Assembly: GCF_029892485.1 (NCBI RefSeq)
Contig: NZ_JARXVG010000001.1
Span: 992,001-1,056,000 of the forward strand
Length of the DNA stretch: 64,000 nucleotides
Direction of reading: 5' to 3'
From: Variovorax boronicumulans
GTDB taxonomy: Bacteria > Pseudomonadota > Gammaproteobacteria > Burkholderiales > Burkholderiaceae_C
The notes under the pieces: model-generated
Seen by the model: only the letters and a program-made list of their open reading frames with translations
The model's database searches: none
Told to the model about the DNA's origin: nothing
Made by a program: the position numbers and the translations under genes
Shown: one piece after another, positions 1-9,012 of the stretch
Layout: each line of letters opens with the position of its first letter
How positions within the stretch are numbered: position 1 is the first letter of the stretch

Positions 1-1074
1 ATACGGGTCGTACGAAGAACGCGTCCACTGCCACACGTGGCCGGTCATCTGCGTTATGCCGGGTGCGTCGAACGCGGCCTCCCATTCGAACTCGGTCGGC
101 AGCCGCGCCCCGGCCCACTCGGCATACGCGGCGGCTTCATAGAAACTCAGTTGCGACACCGGCGCATCGGCCTCCATCGGCCGCACGCCGTGCAGGCCGA
201 ACACATGCCATTCGGCCGTGCCTTGCTGCTGCGTCCCAAGGTTCAGCCGCGGATCGTCGGCTGCGAGCCAGTACGCCGGATGCCGCCAGCCCTGCGCCTG
301 CACAGCCGCCCATCCATCGGACAGCCACAGCTCGGCGCGCTGGTAACCGCCATCGGCAATGAACTGCGCATAGTCGCCGCAATTCACCAGCCGGTCGGCA
401 ATCGCATACGGCTGCAGCAACGCCTTGTGGCGCGGCGTCTCGTTGTCGAAAGAAAAGTCCTGCCCCGCATGTCCCACTTCGGCGATGCCGCCGTGCTGCG
501 GGATCCAGCGCACCGCGGGCGGCACGGCGGCCAGTCGCAACGCGGGCCCGCTCGCCGGCTTGTACGCAGGCAACAACGGATTGCACGAAAGCGCATGCAG
601 GATGTCGGTGAGCAGCAGCTCCTGGTGCTGTTGTTCGTGGTTCAGCCCGAGCGTGACGATGGGTTCGATTGCCCCCCAATCCTGCTCGTCAACGCCGCCT
701 TCGAGCAGCGCGAGCACCGCCTCGTCCACATGCCGCCGGTACGCATGCACCTCGTCAACCGAAGGCCGGGTGAGCAGCCCGCGATGCGGCCGCGGATGCC
801 GCGGCCCGAGCGCTTCGTAATACGAGTTGAAGAGGTAATGGAATCGCGGATCGAAGGGCCGGTAGCCCCCGGCATGCGGTTGCAACAGAACCGTCTCGAA
901 GAACCACGTCGTGTGCGCCAGGTGCCACTTCGTCGGACTCGCATCGGGCATCGACTGGATGCACTGGTCTTCGGCGGAAAGCGGAGCGGCAAGTGCCAAG
1001 GTCGTGGCGCGCACGTCGCGGAATCTGTCGCGCAGTGCGCTCGCCGCCTGTGTGATCGGCCGGGAAAGCGTCAT
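1..1074 (-). CDS. egtB: Ergothioneine biosynthesis protein EgtB, 3' end outside window
   Basis: Non-heme iron sulfoxide synthase that joins hercynine (trimethylhistidine) to a thiol donor in ergothioneine synthesis. 358 codons are visible from ATG 1074, and the frame runs open off the left edge. The N-terminal DinB-like four-helix region has KWHLAHTTWFFE (about residues 49-60) and NHEQQHQEL (145-153). His51, His146 and His150 match the three-histidine iron site of the family. The FGE-sulfatase-like domain follows, with QLSFYEAAAYAEWAGARLP. It is divergent from the NADH dehydrogenase gene, so 1075-1229 should hold both promoters. egtD, the usual partner, is not in the window and may lie past the left edge. 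The family call is firm; the thiol donor cannot be read from this fragment. Confidence 0.93.
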   Translation of the reverse strand, partial: MTLSRPITQAASALRDRFRDVRATTLALAAPLSAEDQCIQSMPDASPTKWHLAHTTWFFETVLLQPHAGGYRPFDPRFHYLFNSYYEALGPRHPRPHRGLLTRPSVDEVHAYRRHVDEAVLALLEGGVDEQDWGAIEPIVTLGLNHEQQHQELLLTDILHALSCNPLLPAYKPASGPALRLAAVPPAVRWIPQHGGIAEVGHAGQDFSFDNETPRHKALLQPYAIADRLVNCGDYAQFIADGGYQRAELWLSDGWAAVQAQGWRHPAYWLAADDPRLNLGTQQQGTAEWHVFGLHGVRPMEADAPVSQLSFYEAAAYAEWAGARLPTEFEWEAAFDAPGITQMTGHVWQWTRSSYDPY

Positions 1075-1229
1075 GGGATCTCCAGTCGGGTCAGCTGCAA
1101 GTTTTAGCCCATCCGGGTCGGCGCAGTCCGTAGGACAAAACGCCGCAGGGCCGCCGCCGGAAAGTCGACGGGCAGCCACTGTGGCACAAGATGGCGGGGT
1201 GTGCAGGGCGGCTGCGTATCATCCGTTCG

Positions 1230-2576
1230 ATGCAAACGAACACCTCCCAGGCAAGGCCCAAGGTTGTCATCGTCGGCTGCGGATTCGGCGGACTCGAGGC
1301 GGCCCGCAAGCTGCAGCGCGCCGACGTCGATGTCACCGTGATCGACAAGACCAACCACCACCTGTTCCAGCCCCTGCTCTACCAGGTGGCGACCGCCGGG
1401 CTCGCCGCGCCCTCCATCGCGGCCCCGGTGCGCGCGCTGTTCAGGAAGCAACCCAACATCACCACGCTGCTCGGCGAAGTGAGCGCCATCGATCCCGTCG
1501 GCCGCAGCGTGCAGCTGGCCAGCGGCGCCAGCGTGCCCTACGACCACCTGATCGTCGCCGCCGGCGCCACGCACAGCTATTTCGGCCACGACGAATGGGC
1601 GCCCGTGGCGCCGGGCCTGAAGACGCTGGCCGATGCCTTCGAGATCCGCCGCCGCGTGCTGCTGTCGTTCGAAACCGCCGAGACCACCACCGACCCCGCG
1701 CTACGCCGCGCGCTGCTCACCTTCGTGGTGATCGGCGCCGGCCCGACCGGCGTGGAGATGGCCGGCACGCTGGCAGAGATCGCCAAGCACACGCTCTCGG
1801 GCGAGTTCCGCCACATCGACCCGAGCAGCTCGCAGGTGCTGCTCGTGGAAGGCGGCCCGCGCGTGCTGCAGGCCATGCCCGAGAGCCTGAGCCAGAAGGC
1901 GCTCGAGCAGCTGGAAAAACTGGGCGTCGAAGTGCGCCTGAATGCGCGCGTCACCGCCATCGACAGCCGCGGGCTCGAAGTGCAGACGGGCGGCGGCGCG
2001 GATGGCGCAGCAGTCGACAGCTACCGAATCGATAGCAGCTGCGTGGTCTGGGCCGCGGGGGTCGCGGCCTCGCCGCTGGGCCGCATGCTGGGCGCGGCCA
2101 CCGGTGTCGAATGCGACCGTGCGGGCCGCATCAAGGTCGAGCCCGACCTGAGCCTGGCGGGCCACCCCGAAATCAGCGTGGTGGGCGACCTTGCGGCCGC
2201 CATGAGCCATGCGCCCGGCAAGCCGCCCAAGCCGGTGCCCGGCGTGTCGCCCGGCGCCAAGCAGATGGGCCGCGCCGCGGCGTCGAACATCCTGCGCCGC
2301 ATCGCCGGTCAGCCGACCGTGCCGTTCCGCTATGCGGACTACGGCAACCTCGCGACCATCGGCCGCAACTCGGCGGTGGTGGACCTGGGCACGCCCTTCG
2401 GCCCGCTGCGTTTCAGCGGCCGGCTCGCGTGGCTGTTCTGGCTGTTCGCGCACGCGTATTTCCTCATCGGGTTCCGCAACCGCATCGTCGTGATGATGGA
2501 CTGGGCTGGTGCGTACTGGAGCTTCCAGCGCAATGCGCGCGTGGTGGCGGACGTGCAGGGCAAGAGCGAGTCCTGA
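1230..2576 (+). CDS. ndh: Type II NADH:quinone oxidoreductase
   Basis: Single-subunit flavoprotein passing electrons from NADH to quinone without pumping protons, attached to the inner face of the membrane. 448 aa from ATG 1230, a normal length. The N-terminal FAD fold has VIVGCGFGGLEAARKL; a second dinucleotide fold carries VVIGAGPTGVEMAG (NADH site). The quinone-side loop GVSPGAKQMGRAAA is typical of NDH-2. The C-terminus (FWLFAHAYFLIGFRNRIVVMM) is amphipathic and fits membrane binding. An in-frame ATG at 1191 would add 13 poorly conserved-looking residues; neither start has a good ribosome binding site. It is followed after 16 bases by a small membrane protein gene that may be co-transcribed. 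Confidence 0.92.
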   Translation: MQTNTSQARPKVVIVGCGFGGLEAARKLQRADVDVTVIDKTNHHLFQPLLYQVATAGLAAPSIAAPVRALFRKQPNITTLLGEVSAIDPVGRSVQLASGASVPYDHLIVAAGATHSYFGHDEWAPVAPGLKTLADAFEIRRRVLLSFETAETTTDPALRRALLTFVVIGAGPTGVEMAGTLAEIAKHTLSGEFRHIDPSSSQVLLVEGGPRVLQAMPESLSQKALEQLEKLGVEVRLNARVTAIDSRGLEVQTGGGADGAAVDSYRIDSSCVVWAAGVAASPLGRMLGAATGVECDRAGRIKVEPDLSLAGHPEISVVGDLAAAMSHAPGKPPKPVPGVSPGAKQMGRAAASNILRRIAGQPTVPFRYADYGNLATIGRNSAVVDLGTPFGPLRFSGRLAWLFWLFAHAYFLIGFRNRIVVMMDWAGAYWSFQRNARVVADVQGKSES

Positions 2577-2592
2577 ACCCGAAACCGAAACC

Positions 2593-2841
2593 ATGTCGCT
2601 GATCTGGTGGGTCGCCATTCATGCGCTCGAAGCGCTGTTCCTGCTCTGGGTTCTTCGCTGGGGTGGCGCGGAACGGCTCGAGGGCACCTTCGCCTCGGGT
2701 CTCATCAGCAGCTTTGCGCCGCGCTGGAGCGCCGACGGGCTGCGGATGGCGGCGCTGATCCTGCTGGTGTTCTGCGCCATCACCTTCGTCGTGGGCCTTT
2801 TCATGCCCTCGCTGCGCTGCTGGGTTGGCGGTGCCTGCTGA
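2593..2841 (+). CDS. Small two-helix membrane protein, unknown function
   Basis: 82 aa, not recognised. Two hydrophobic stretches (about residues 3-18 and 48-70, the second with ALILLVFCAITFVVGLFM) are separated by a short polar loop with WGGAERLEG. The 16-base gap to the NADH dehydrogenase gene and the same strand suggest one transcript. The start at ATG 2593 was chosen because the upstream in-frame extension is Arg-rich and overlaps the preceding gene. Low complexity is absent and the hydrophobic pattern fits a real membrane protein. Confidence 0.6.
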   Translation: MSLIWWVAIHALEALFLLWVLRWGGAERLEGTFASGLISSFAPRWSADGLRMAALILLVFCAITFVVGLFMPSLRCWVGGAC

Positions 2842-2867
2842 GCACCGCCTAGCCACCCGGTGGGCGC

Positions 2868-3407
2868 CTAGAAAAGGCCCTCGCCCCAGCGTGTTTTGCC
2901 CCAACGTGATTCGCGGTGGCGCTGGTTCTTGCGCCAGTCCCACGGTGGTTCCGGCTTCGAATCCGCCCACAGGCCCAGGTGCTCTGCGCGCGCCCGGTCC
3001 TGCAGCCTGAACAATCCGCCGCCGCGCTTCGTCGCGATCTTGTCGTAGTCGTACACCCAGGCCCAGCCGCCCGACACCATGCGGCTGCCGGCGTCCTCGC
3101 CGTTGCACGACACGTCGGCCACGGTGCGGCCGTAGCGGTCGGTGTCGCGTTCGGTGATGACGGCCTTCTCGGCGTAGCAGAGGCGGCTCAGCGCCTGCCG
3201 GCTGCGCTGGCCGTAGGGCTGCTTTTTTTCAGGCGCGTCGATGGCGGCGATGCGCACCTTGACCTGTTCATAGGCGCCGATGCGGCCGCAGCGTGCGGTG
3301 AGCGTGTCGCCGTCGGTCACGCCGACGATGAGGCAGTTGCGGGGTGCGGCTGGCGCCAGCAGTGGAAGGAAGAAGAGAACGAGAAGAAGAGACGAGCGAA
3401 AGCGCAT
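2868..3407 (-). CDS. Secreted thermonuclease-family (SNase-like) nuclease
   Basis: 179 aa with an N-terminal signal peptide (MRFRSSLLLVLFFLPLLAPA). The staphylococcal-nuclease fold follows: VTDGDTLTARC with the metal-binding Asp, VRIAAIDAPE, YGQRSRQALSRL and DRYGRTVADV. The Arg of VRIAAIDAPE and the YGRT motif match catalytic positions of the family, so an active Ca-dependent phosphodiesterase is likely, acting in the periplasm or outside. The usual GW(A/AW)VY element is present (GGWAWVYDYDK). ATG 3407 was chosen because it opens directly on the signal peptide. The gene converges on the small membrane protein gene with 26 bases between them. Confidence 0.88.
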   Translation of the reverse strand: MRFRSSLLLVLFFLPLLAPAAPRNCLIVGVTDGDTLTARCGRIGAYEQVKVRIAAIDAPEKKQPYGQRSRQALSRLCYAEKAVITERDTDRYGRTVADVSCNGEDAGSRMVSGGWAWVYDYDKIATKRGGGLFRLQDRARAEHLGLWADSKPEPPWDWRKNQRHRESRWGKTRWGEGLF

Positions 3408-3491
3408 GCAGGAATGGAACGGACGCGTTGCGAGGAGAAAGATCGGCGAGCGAAGATTCTCGACGCGAAGCGCCCGCGCCATCCGGCCGAA

Positions 3492-5183
3492 TCATTTGTT
3501 TTCGTCTTCCTGCAACAGGCGCCACATCACCTTGCCGCTGCCGCTCTTGGGCAGCACATCCACGAACTGCACCTTGCGCGGGATCTTGTAGACCGCCATG
3601 TTCTCGCGGCACCAGTCGATGATCTCCTGCTCGGTGGTGTCCTTGTGCGTGGCGCGCAGCACCACCACCGCCTTGACCGATTCGCCGCGGTATTCGTCCT
3701 TGGTCGAGATGACGCAGGCCTCCTGGATCGCGGGGTGGCGGAACATCAGCAGTTCGACCTCGGCCGGCCACACCTTGAAGCCGCTCGCGTTGATCATGCG
3801 TTTGAGGCGGTCGGTGATGAAGAAGTAGCCGTCCTCGTCCATGCGGCCCATGTCGCCCGAGCGGAAGAAGCGCTTGCCCTCGAACTCGACGAAGGCGGAG
3901 GCCGTGGCGTCGGGGCGCTTCCAGTAGCCCTGGAACACCTCGGGGCCATGGATGATGATCTCGCCCGATTCGCCGATGGGCAGCTCGGCCAGCGTGTCGG
4001 GATCGACCACGCGTGCGTCGGTGCTCATGAACGGAATGCCCAGGCACTGCTGCTTGGGGTTGTCCGAGGGGTTGGTGTGCGAAGGCGCGGCGGTCTCGGT
4101 GAGGCCGTAGCCCTCCTGGTATTTCAGGCCGTACTGCTCGAGCAGGCGTTGTGCCACGGCCTGCGGCATGGCCGCGCCGCCGCCGCCGATGTAGCTCATG
4201 CTCGACAGGTCGTAGCTCGCGAAGTTGGGGCTGGCCATGAGGTCGATGACCATGGTCGGGATGTTGGTCCAGCTCGTGACCTTCCAGCGCGAGATGAGCC
4301 GGCCGGCCACGTCGCGGTCCCAGCGCGGCATGATGACCAGCGTGGCCGCCGCAAGGATGGCGGTGTGCATCATGCTCACCACGCCGGTGATGTGGAACAT
4401 GGGCACCACCGCCAGCACCACCGCTTCGGAGGTGGCCTGGCTCCAGAGCTGGCCCGACACGGCGTTGTGCATCAGGCTCGAATGGTGGTGCACGCAACCC
4501 TTGGGCAGGCCGGTGGTGCCGCTGGTGTAGGGCAGTAGCGCCATGTCGTTGGCGCCCACCACATGCGCGGGTGCCGGGTGGCCGGCCTCGAGCGCATCGG
4601 TCCAGGCCATCACCTGGCCGCCGGCGAGCGCGGGCAGCGGGTGGCGGGTGGTGAGCCAGGCGGTCCATGCGGGCGCCGGTGCATCGTCGCCGGTCACGCT
4701 GGCGTCGAATGCGTCGGTGAACTGGGTCACGATGATGTGCGCGAGCTGCTGTGCGGCCGGCAGCGCGTCGCTGGCCTTGGCCAGCTCGCCCGCAAGGTCG
4801 CCGGTGGTGATCGCCACCTTGGCGTCGGGGTCGACGATGTAGTGCTTGAGCTCCTCGGCCCGGTTCATCGGGTTGACCGGCACCACCACCGCATTGGCAC
4901 GCAGGATCGCGAAATGCGCCACCACGAGCTGCGGGCAGTTCTGCATGTTCAGCACCACGCGGTCCCCGCGCTGCACGCCCAGCGCATGCAGCGTGCCCGC
5001 CAGCCGCTCGATCTGGTCGGCGAGCTCGCCGTAGCTCATCACGCGCCCGAAGAACACGAGCGCGGCCTTGTCGGGGTAGCGGGCGGCGGAGGTCGCGAGG
5101 TTGTGCCAGAGCGAGGTGGCGGGGACGGTGATCGAATGCGGGAGGCGTTTGGGCCAGAACTTGTGATGCGGGCGTTGTTGCAT
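3492..5183 (-). CDS. Long/medium-chain acyl-CoA synthetase (AMP-forming)
   Basis: 563 aa adenylate-forming enzyme that activates a carboxylic acid with ATP and CoA. The core motifs are intact: PYTSGTTGLPKGC (A3, ATP loop), YGLTETAAPSHTNPS (A5), FFRSGDMGRMDEDGY (A7), DRLKRMINASGFKVWP (A8) and the A10 lysine in PKSGSGKVMW. ANAVVVPVNPMNRAEEL is typical of the fatty-acyl and short-chain CoA ligases. The substrate cannot be set from sequence; FadD-like fatty acid or aromatic acid are both possible. ATG 5183 begins a plausible N-terminus; the upstream open frame is Arg-rich and lacks family features. It is divergent from osmC with a 207-base gap in which I see no clear site. Confidence 0.88.
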   Translation of the reverse strand: MQQRPHHKFWPKRLPHSITVPATSLWHNLATSAARYPDKAALVFFGRVMSYGELADQIERLAGTLHALGVQRGDRVVLNMQNCPQLVVAHFAILRANAVVVPVNPMNRAEELKHYIVDPDAKVAITTGDLAGELAKASDALPAAQQLAHIIVTQFTDAFDASVTGDDAPAPAWTAWLTTRHPLPALAGGQVMAWTDALEAGHPAPAHVVGANDMALLPYTSGTTGLPKGCVHHHSSLMHNAVSGQLWSQATSEAVVLAVVPMFHITGVVSMMHTAILAAATLVIMPRWDRDVAGRLISRWKVTSWTNIPTMVIDLMASPNFASYDLSSMSYIGGGGAAMPQAVAQRLLEQYGLKYQEGYGLTETAAPSHTNPSDNPKQQCLGIPFMSTDARVVDPDTLAELPIGESGEIIIHGPEVFQGYWKRPDATASAFVEFEGKRFFRSGDMGRMDEDGYFFITDRLKRMINASGFKVWPAEVELLMFRHPAIQEACVISTKDEYRGESVKAVVVLRATHKDTTEQEIIDWCRENMAVYKIPRKVQFVDVLPKSGSGKVMWRLLQEDENK

Positions 5184-5390
5184 GGTGAGAGCGGATGAAA
5201 CGACAGCCCGCAGCCTAAGCCGCCCCGGCCGCGCCTCCCATCGGGGAAGCCCCCGGAGCGTCACATTGGCGACGCCCTTTTTTCTCACACTCGCCACTTG
5301 TCGCAGATGCGCCGTGCGACTACAGACACGGCCGGCTTTCCGCGCGAACCTGTCCCTCCCCTCCACCCATCACCCCACCGAAGGACCACC

Positions 5391-5831
5391 ATGGCAGCAG
5401 ACAAGCACGCAAGCGTTCACTGGGAAGGCGCCGGCAAGACCGGCAAGGGCCAGATCAGCACCGAGACCGGCGCCCTGAAGGACTACCCCTACGGCTTCGC
5501 GAGCCGCTTCGAGGACGACAAGCGCGGCACCAACCCCGAGGAGATCGTCGGCGCGGCCCATGCGGCCTGCTTCACGATGGCCTTTGCCTTCGCGCTGGAA
5601 GCAGCGGGCCTGGCCGCGACGCGCATCGACACCAAGGCGGCCGTGCGGCTGGCCAAGGACGGTGCCGGTTTCAAGATCGACCGCATCCAGCTCGAACTGG
5701 ACGCGGCCGTGCCCAACCTCGACGAAGCGAAGTTCCAGGAAATCGCGGCCGCCGCCAAGGCCGGCTGCCCGCTGTCGAAGGCGCTCGCGAGCGTGCCCGA
5801 GATCACGCTGAAGGCCACGCTGGCCAGCTGA
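5391..5831 (+). CDS. osmC: OsmC-family peroxiredoxin
   Basis: 146 aa, the usual OsmC length. The family reduces organic hydroperoxides in the cytoplasm using a pair of redox cysteines. Both are here: AAHAACFTMAFAF (about Cys60) and AAKAGCPLSKAL (about Cys126). The N-terminal ASVHWEGAGKTGKGQIST and the NPEEIVGAAHA element are characteristic. The start is ATG 5391, directly after ACCACC. It stands alone between the divergent acyl-CoA synthetase gene and the Bug gene. Confidence 0.92.
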   Translation: MAADKHASVHWEGAGKTGKGQISTETGALKDYPYGFASRFEDDKRGTNPEEIVGAAHAACFTMAFAFALEAAGLAATRIDTKAAVRLAKDGAGFKIDRIQLELDAAVPNLDEAKFQEIAAAAKAGCPLSKALASVPEITLKATLAS

Positions 5832-5873
5832 GCGGCGCTGCTTATGATCGTCTCCACAACAAGGAGACGGATC

Positions 5874-6851
5874 ATGAACAAGCCCACCCGGACCGCATTG
5901 GCGGTCCTTTCTTTCGCGCTCGGCGCATTCGGCACCACGGCGGCCATCGCCGCCTATCCCGACAAGCCAATCAAGATCGTCATCGGCTTCCCGGCCGGAG
6001 GCCCGCTCGACCAGCACGCGCGCCTGCTCACCGACAAGCTGCAGGCCGTGCTGGGCCAGCCGCTGATCGTCGACTACAAGCCCGGTGCGGGCGGTTCCGT
6101 AGGCGCGGACGCGGTCGCCAAGAGCCCGGCGGACGGCTACACGCTGATGCTCGCCAACACCGGCGTGGCGGTGATCAATGGCGCGCTCTACAGCAAGCTG
6201 CCCTACAACACGCAGCGCGACTTCGTGCCGATCGCGCGCACGGCCATGCAGCCGCTGGCCTTGCTGGTCACGCCCAAGCTGCCCGTGCAGAACTTGAAGC
6301 AGTTCATCGACTACGCCAAGGCGCGGCCCGGTCAGGTCAACTACGGCTCGGCGGGCAACGGCGGCATCAGCCACCTCGTGCCCGAGATGTTCAAGACCGC
6401 GACCGGCATCTTCATGGTCCACATCCCCTACCGCGGCAGCGCGCCGGCCTTCACCGATTTGATGGGCGGGCAGGTGCAGTTCATGGCCGAGTCGATTCCG
6501 CAGGCCGCCAACTATCACAAGCAGGGCAAGGTGCGTGCGCTGGCCGTGACCAGCCGCGAGCGCAACCCCGCGCTGCCCGACGTGCCGACGGTCATCGAAT
6601 CGGGCGTCAAGGGCTTCGAGGTGGTCGGCTTCTACGGCTTCCTTGCGCCGAAGGACACGCCCAAGGACGTGGTCGCCAAGCTGAGCGAGGCCTTCAAGCA
6701 GGTGCTGACCAGCCCCGAGGTGCGCGATCGCATGGTGAGCCAGGGCGCTGACCCGGCCTATCTGGGCAGCGAGGACTTCGCGCGTTTCCTCGCGACGGAA
6801 GCGCCGCGGTGGGACAAGGCGGTGAAGGCCTCGGGCGCGCGGATGGACTGA
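5874..6851 (+). CDS. Bug-family periplasmic solute-binding protein (tripartite tricarboxylate type), orphan
   Basis: 325 aa. A signal peptide ends near AIAA, followed by YPDKPIKIVIGFPAGGP, the standard opening of Bug (TctC-like) proteins, and PGAGGSVGADAVAKSPADGYTLM. These bind carboxylates or related small anions in the periplasm. No TctA/TctB permease is nearby, as is usual for the large orphan Bug sets of Burkholderiales. AAGGAG at 5861-5866 supports ATG 5874. It converges on the Crp/Fnr-type regulator gene with 13 bases between. The ligand is unknown. Confidence 0.92.
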   Translation: MNKPTRTALAVLSFALGAFGTTAAIAAYPDKPIKIVIGFPAGGPLDQHARLLTDKLQAVLGQPLIVDYKPGAGGSVGADAVAKSPADGYTLMLANTGVAVINGALYSKLPYNTQRDFVPIARTAMQPLALLVTPKLPVQNLKQFIDYAKARPGQVNYGSAGNGGISHLVPEMFKTATGIFMVHIPYRGSAPAFTDLMGGQVQFMAESIPQAANYHKQGKVRALAVTSRERNPALPDVPTVIESGVKGFEVVGFYGFLAPKDTPKDVVAKLSEAFKQVLTSPEVRDRMVSQGADPAYLGSEDFARFLATEAPRWDKAVKASGARMD

Positions 6852-6864
6852 GCGCCGGCCGCGT

Positions 6865-7635
6865 TCAGCGCGGTGTGGGCGCGTGCCGCTCCAGCTGCTC
6901 GCGGCGCAGGAGTTCGATGCTGCGGTAGCGCACGCGCAGCGTGCCGTCTTCCTCCCAGAGCTTCAGCTGCCGGTTCACGCTCTGGCGCGACACGCCGAGC
7001 ATGAACGACAGGTCTTCCTGCGACACGCCCAGCATCGTGCTGCCGCTTGCATCGCCCGGCACGGCGGCGCGCGCATCCAGCGTCAGCAGCCGGTGCGCGA
7101 GCCGCACGGGCAGCGGCATCAGGATCACGTCGTCGATCCACGCCAGCGCCTGGCGTAACCGCAAACAGACCAGCCGGGTGAAGGCCATGTGCACATCGGG
7201 TTGGTCGGCGATCAGCCGGTGGAAGTCCGCCGCGGCCACCACGGCCATCTCGGTGACGTCGACCGCGAAGGTGTCGTAGACGCGCTCGCGCCCCACGAGC
7301 AGCGACACCTCGCCGAACCAGTGCCCCGGTTCGAGCATCGCGATCACCGCCTCGCGCCCGCCCGGCGCGACCACGCTCACGCGCAGCGACCCGCTCACCA
7401 CGCCGAACAGCGCATCGGGCGACGAGCCCTTGTGGAACAGCGATTCGCCGCGCGCCAGGGTGCGCCGGTGTGCGACCGCGAGCAGGCGCTCCTGCACGTC
7501 CTCGGCCAGCCGCATGTCGTTGCCCTGCGGCGGTGACGGTGTCGCCTGGGCTTTGGCAGCGCGGGATGAAGGAGTGCGTGGCATCGCGGGTTTGCCCGGG
7601 GTGGCGAATGCCAACAACGGACAGTCTTGGTGCAT
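6865..7635 (-). CDS. Crp/Fnr-family transcriptional regulator
   Basis: 256 aa. The cyclic-nucleotide-binding-like beta barrel lies at about residues 50-165 (LFHKGSSPDALFGVVSGSLRV, EPGHWFGEVSLL). The C-terminal winged helix has a clear recognition helix (VSQEDLSFMLGVSRQSVNRQLK, in two parts). There is no Fnr-type N-terminal cysteine cluster, so it is not an oxygen-sensing Fnr. The first about 40 residues are Ser/Ala/Pro-rich, so translation could also begin at ATG 7584. It is divergent, by 82 bases, from the SnoaL/SDR/MBL/MFS cluster, which is its most likely target. The effector is unknown. Confidence 0.88.
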   Translation of the reverse strand: MHQDCPLLAFATPGKPAMPRTPSSRAAKAQATPSPPQGNDMRLAEDVQERLLAVAHRRTLARGESLFHKGSSPDALFGVVSGSLRVSVVAPGGREAVIAMLEPGHWFGEVSLLVGRERVYDTFAVDVTEMAVVAAADFHRLIADQPDVHMAFTRLVCLRLRQALAWIDDVILMPLPVRLAHRLLTLDARAAVPGDASGSTMLGVSQEDLSFMLGVSRQSVNRQLKLWEEDGTLRVRYRSIELLRREQLERHAPTPR

Positions 7636-7717
7636 GGGGGTGCCGATAGTACGCAGCGAGCCCGGGTCACCGCAATTGCAGCAACCCGATGTCGCCTGTC
7701 ACATGGAGCACACCCCG

Positions 7718-8233
7718 ATGAACACCCAGACCGAACGATGCGAACTTCAAGCCCGCCGCGAGCGCCTCGTGCTCGACCATTTCGCCGACGAGACGCGGCA
7801 GGACTTCGACGCGGTGCTTGGAACCTTCCCGCATCCGCACTACGAGCTGATTCCGAGCGGCGAGGTGCACGACGGCAACGACGACGTGCGCCAGTACTAC
7901 GCTGAAACGCGCCGCGCCTTCCCCGACCAGCGCCACGAGATCATCCAGCTGCGGCACGCCGACGATTCGGTGATCGTCGAGTTCTGGCTGCTGGGCACGC
8001 ACCGCGGCCCGCTCAAGGGCATTCCGCCGACGGGCAACGCCTTCCGCTGCCGCATGAACGCCTTCTTCATCTTCGAGGGCGACACGCTGGTCTGCGAGCG
8101 CGTGTACTTCGACACGCTGACGATGCTGCGGCAGCTGCTGGTCGGCGTGCCGCCGGAGATGGTCGGCACGCTGGTGAGCGGACTGCTCGGCCAGCCGGCG
8201 GCAACGCCCAAGGTTGAGGCCGCCGTCGCATGA
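7718..8233 (+). CDS. SnoaL-like (NTF2-fold) protein, ester cyclase family
   Basis: 171 aa cone-shaped NTF2-like fold. Typical pieces are DDVRQYYAETRRAFPD, the strand VIVEFWLLGTHRGPLKGIPPTG, and FFIFEGDTLVCERVYFD. Members include polyketide cyclases and many small hydrolases or isomerases; the reaction cannot be assigned here. ATG 7718 is chosen over ATG 7703 because GGAG lies at 7706-7709, 8 bases upstream. The stop overlaps the start of the SDR gene (ATGA), so the two are translationally coupled and probably act on the same substrate. A weak two-fold element (TGTCG-N4-TCACA, 7690-7703) sits just upstream and could be a Crp/Fnr-type site. Confidence 0.8.
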   Translation: MNTQTERCELQARRERLVLDHFADETRQDFDAVLGTFPHPHYELIPSGEVHDGNDDVRQYYAETRRAFPDQRHEIIQLRHADDSVIVEFWLLGTHRGPLKGIPPTGNAFRCRMNAFFIFEGDTLVCERVYFDTLTMLRQLLVGVPPEMVGTLVSGLLGQPAATPKVEAAVA

Positions 8234-8997
8234 CCACCGCGCGGCCGCTCGAAGGCCGCCACGCCGTCGTGACGGGCGGTGCGCGCGGCATCGGCCTCGC
8301 CATTGCGCAGCGCTGCATGGCGAGCGGTGCGAGCGTGGCGTTGTGGGATGTGGAAGCTGCGGCGCTGGCCGATGCAGTGCGGCAACTCGCCCCGTTGGGC
8401 ACCGTGACTTCGGCCCTCGTCGACGTGCGCGACGAAGACCAGATCGCGCGCGCGGCTTCGCAGTCGCAGGAGAACTTCGGCGGCATCGACATCCTCGTCA
8501 ACAACGCGGGCGTGCTCGGGCCGACGGTTTCTGCGTGGGAACACACGCCTGCGCAATGGCGCAACGTGCTCGACATCAACCTCACGGGCGCATGGCTGTG
8601 TTGCCGCGCGATCGTGCCGGTGATGCTGGCAAGGCAGCGCGGTCGCATCGTCAACATCGCCTCGGTGGCAGGCAAGGAAGGCAACGGCTTCAACGCAGCG
8701 TACTCGGCCTCGAAGGCGGGGTTGATTTCGCTGACCAAGTCGCTGGGCAAGGAGCTCGCGTTGTCCGGTGTGCTGGTGAACTGCATCACGCCGTCGGCGG
8801 CGGACACGGCGGTGTTCGCGGATGTTCCGGCCGAGCATCGCGAACAACTGCGAAGCGCCCTGCTGGCGCGTGTGCCTATGGGGCGCTTCGTCGAGGTGGA
8901 TGAAGTGGCTGCGATGGCTGCGTGGCTGGCTTCGGACGACTGCTCTTTCAGTACGGGGGCTGTGTTCGATATCTCGGGTGGGCGGTCCATGTATTGA
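8230..8997 (+). CDS. Short-chain dehydrogenase/reductase
   Basis: 255 aa classical SDR using NAD(P)H. It has TGGARGIGLAIAQ (cofactor glycines), NNAGVLG, the catalytic Ser in NIASVAGKEG and the YSASK catalytic Tyr/Lys. VDVRDE near position 65 places an Asp after the second strand region, and ALWDVEAA has an Asp at the end of beta-2, which favours NAD over NADP. It overlaps the SnoaL-like gene by 4 bases. An imperfect hairpin repeat begins 16 bases after its stop, before the next gene of the cluster. The alcohol or ketone substrate is unknown. Confidence 0.9.
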   Translation: MTTARPLEGRHAVVTGGARGIGLAIAQRCMASGASVALWDVEAAALADAVRQLAPLGTVTSALVDVRDEDQIARAASQSQENFGGIDILVNNAGVLGPTVSAWEHTPAQWRNVLDINLTGAWLCCRAIVPVMLARQRGRIVNIASVAGKEGNGFNAAYSASKAGLISLTKSLGKELALSGVLVNCITPSAADTAVFADVPAEHREQLRSALLARVPMGRFVEVDEVAAMAAWLASDDCSFSTGAVFDISGGRSMY

Positions 8998-9012
8998 ACC
9001 CCTTCAGGGCGT

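Noticed and set aside
2916-4538. Open plus-strand frame of 540 codons
   Set aside because: Antisense to the nuclease and acyl-CoA synthetase genes, no recognisable domain.
7690-7703. TGTCG-N4-TCACA as a Crp/Fnr operator
   Set aside because: Symmetry is poor (3 of 5 positions per half) and it sits very near the start codon; mentioned only as a weak candidate.
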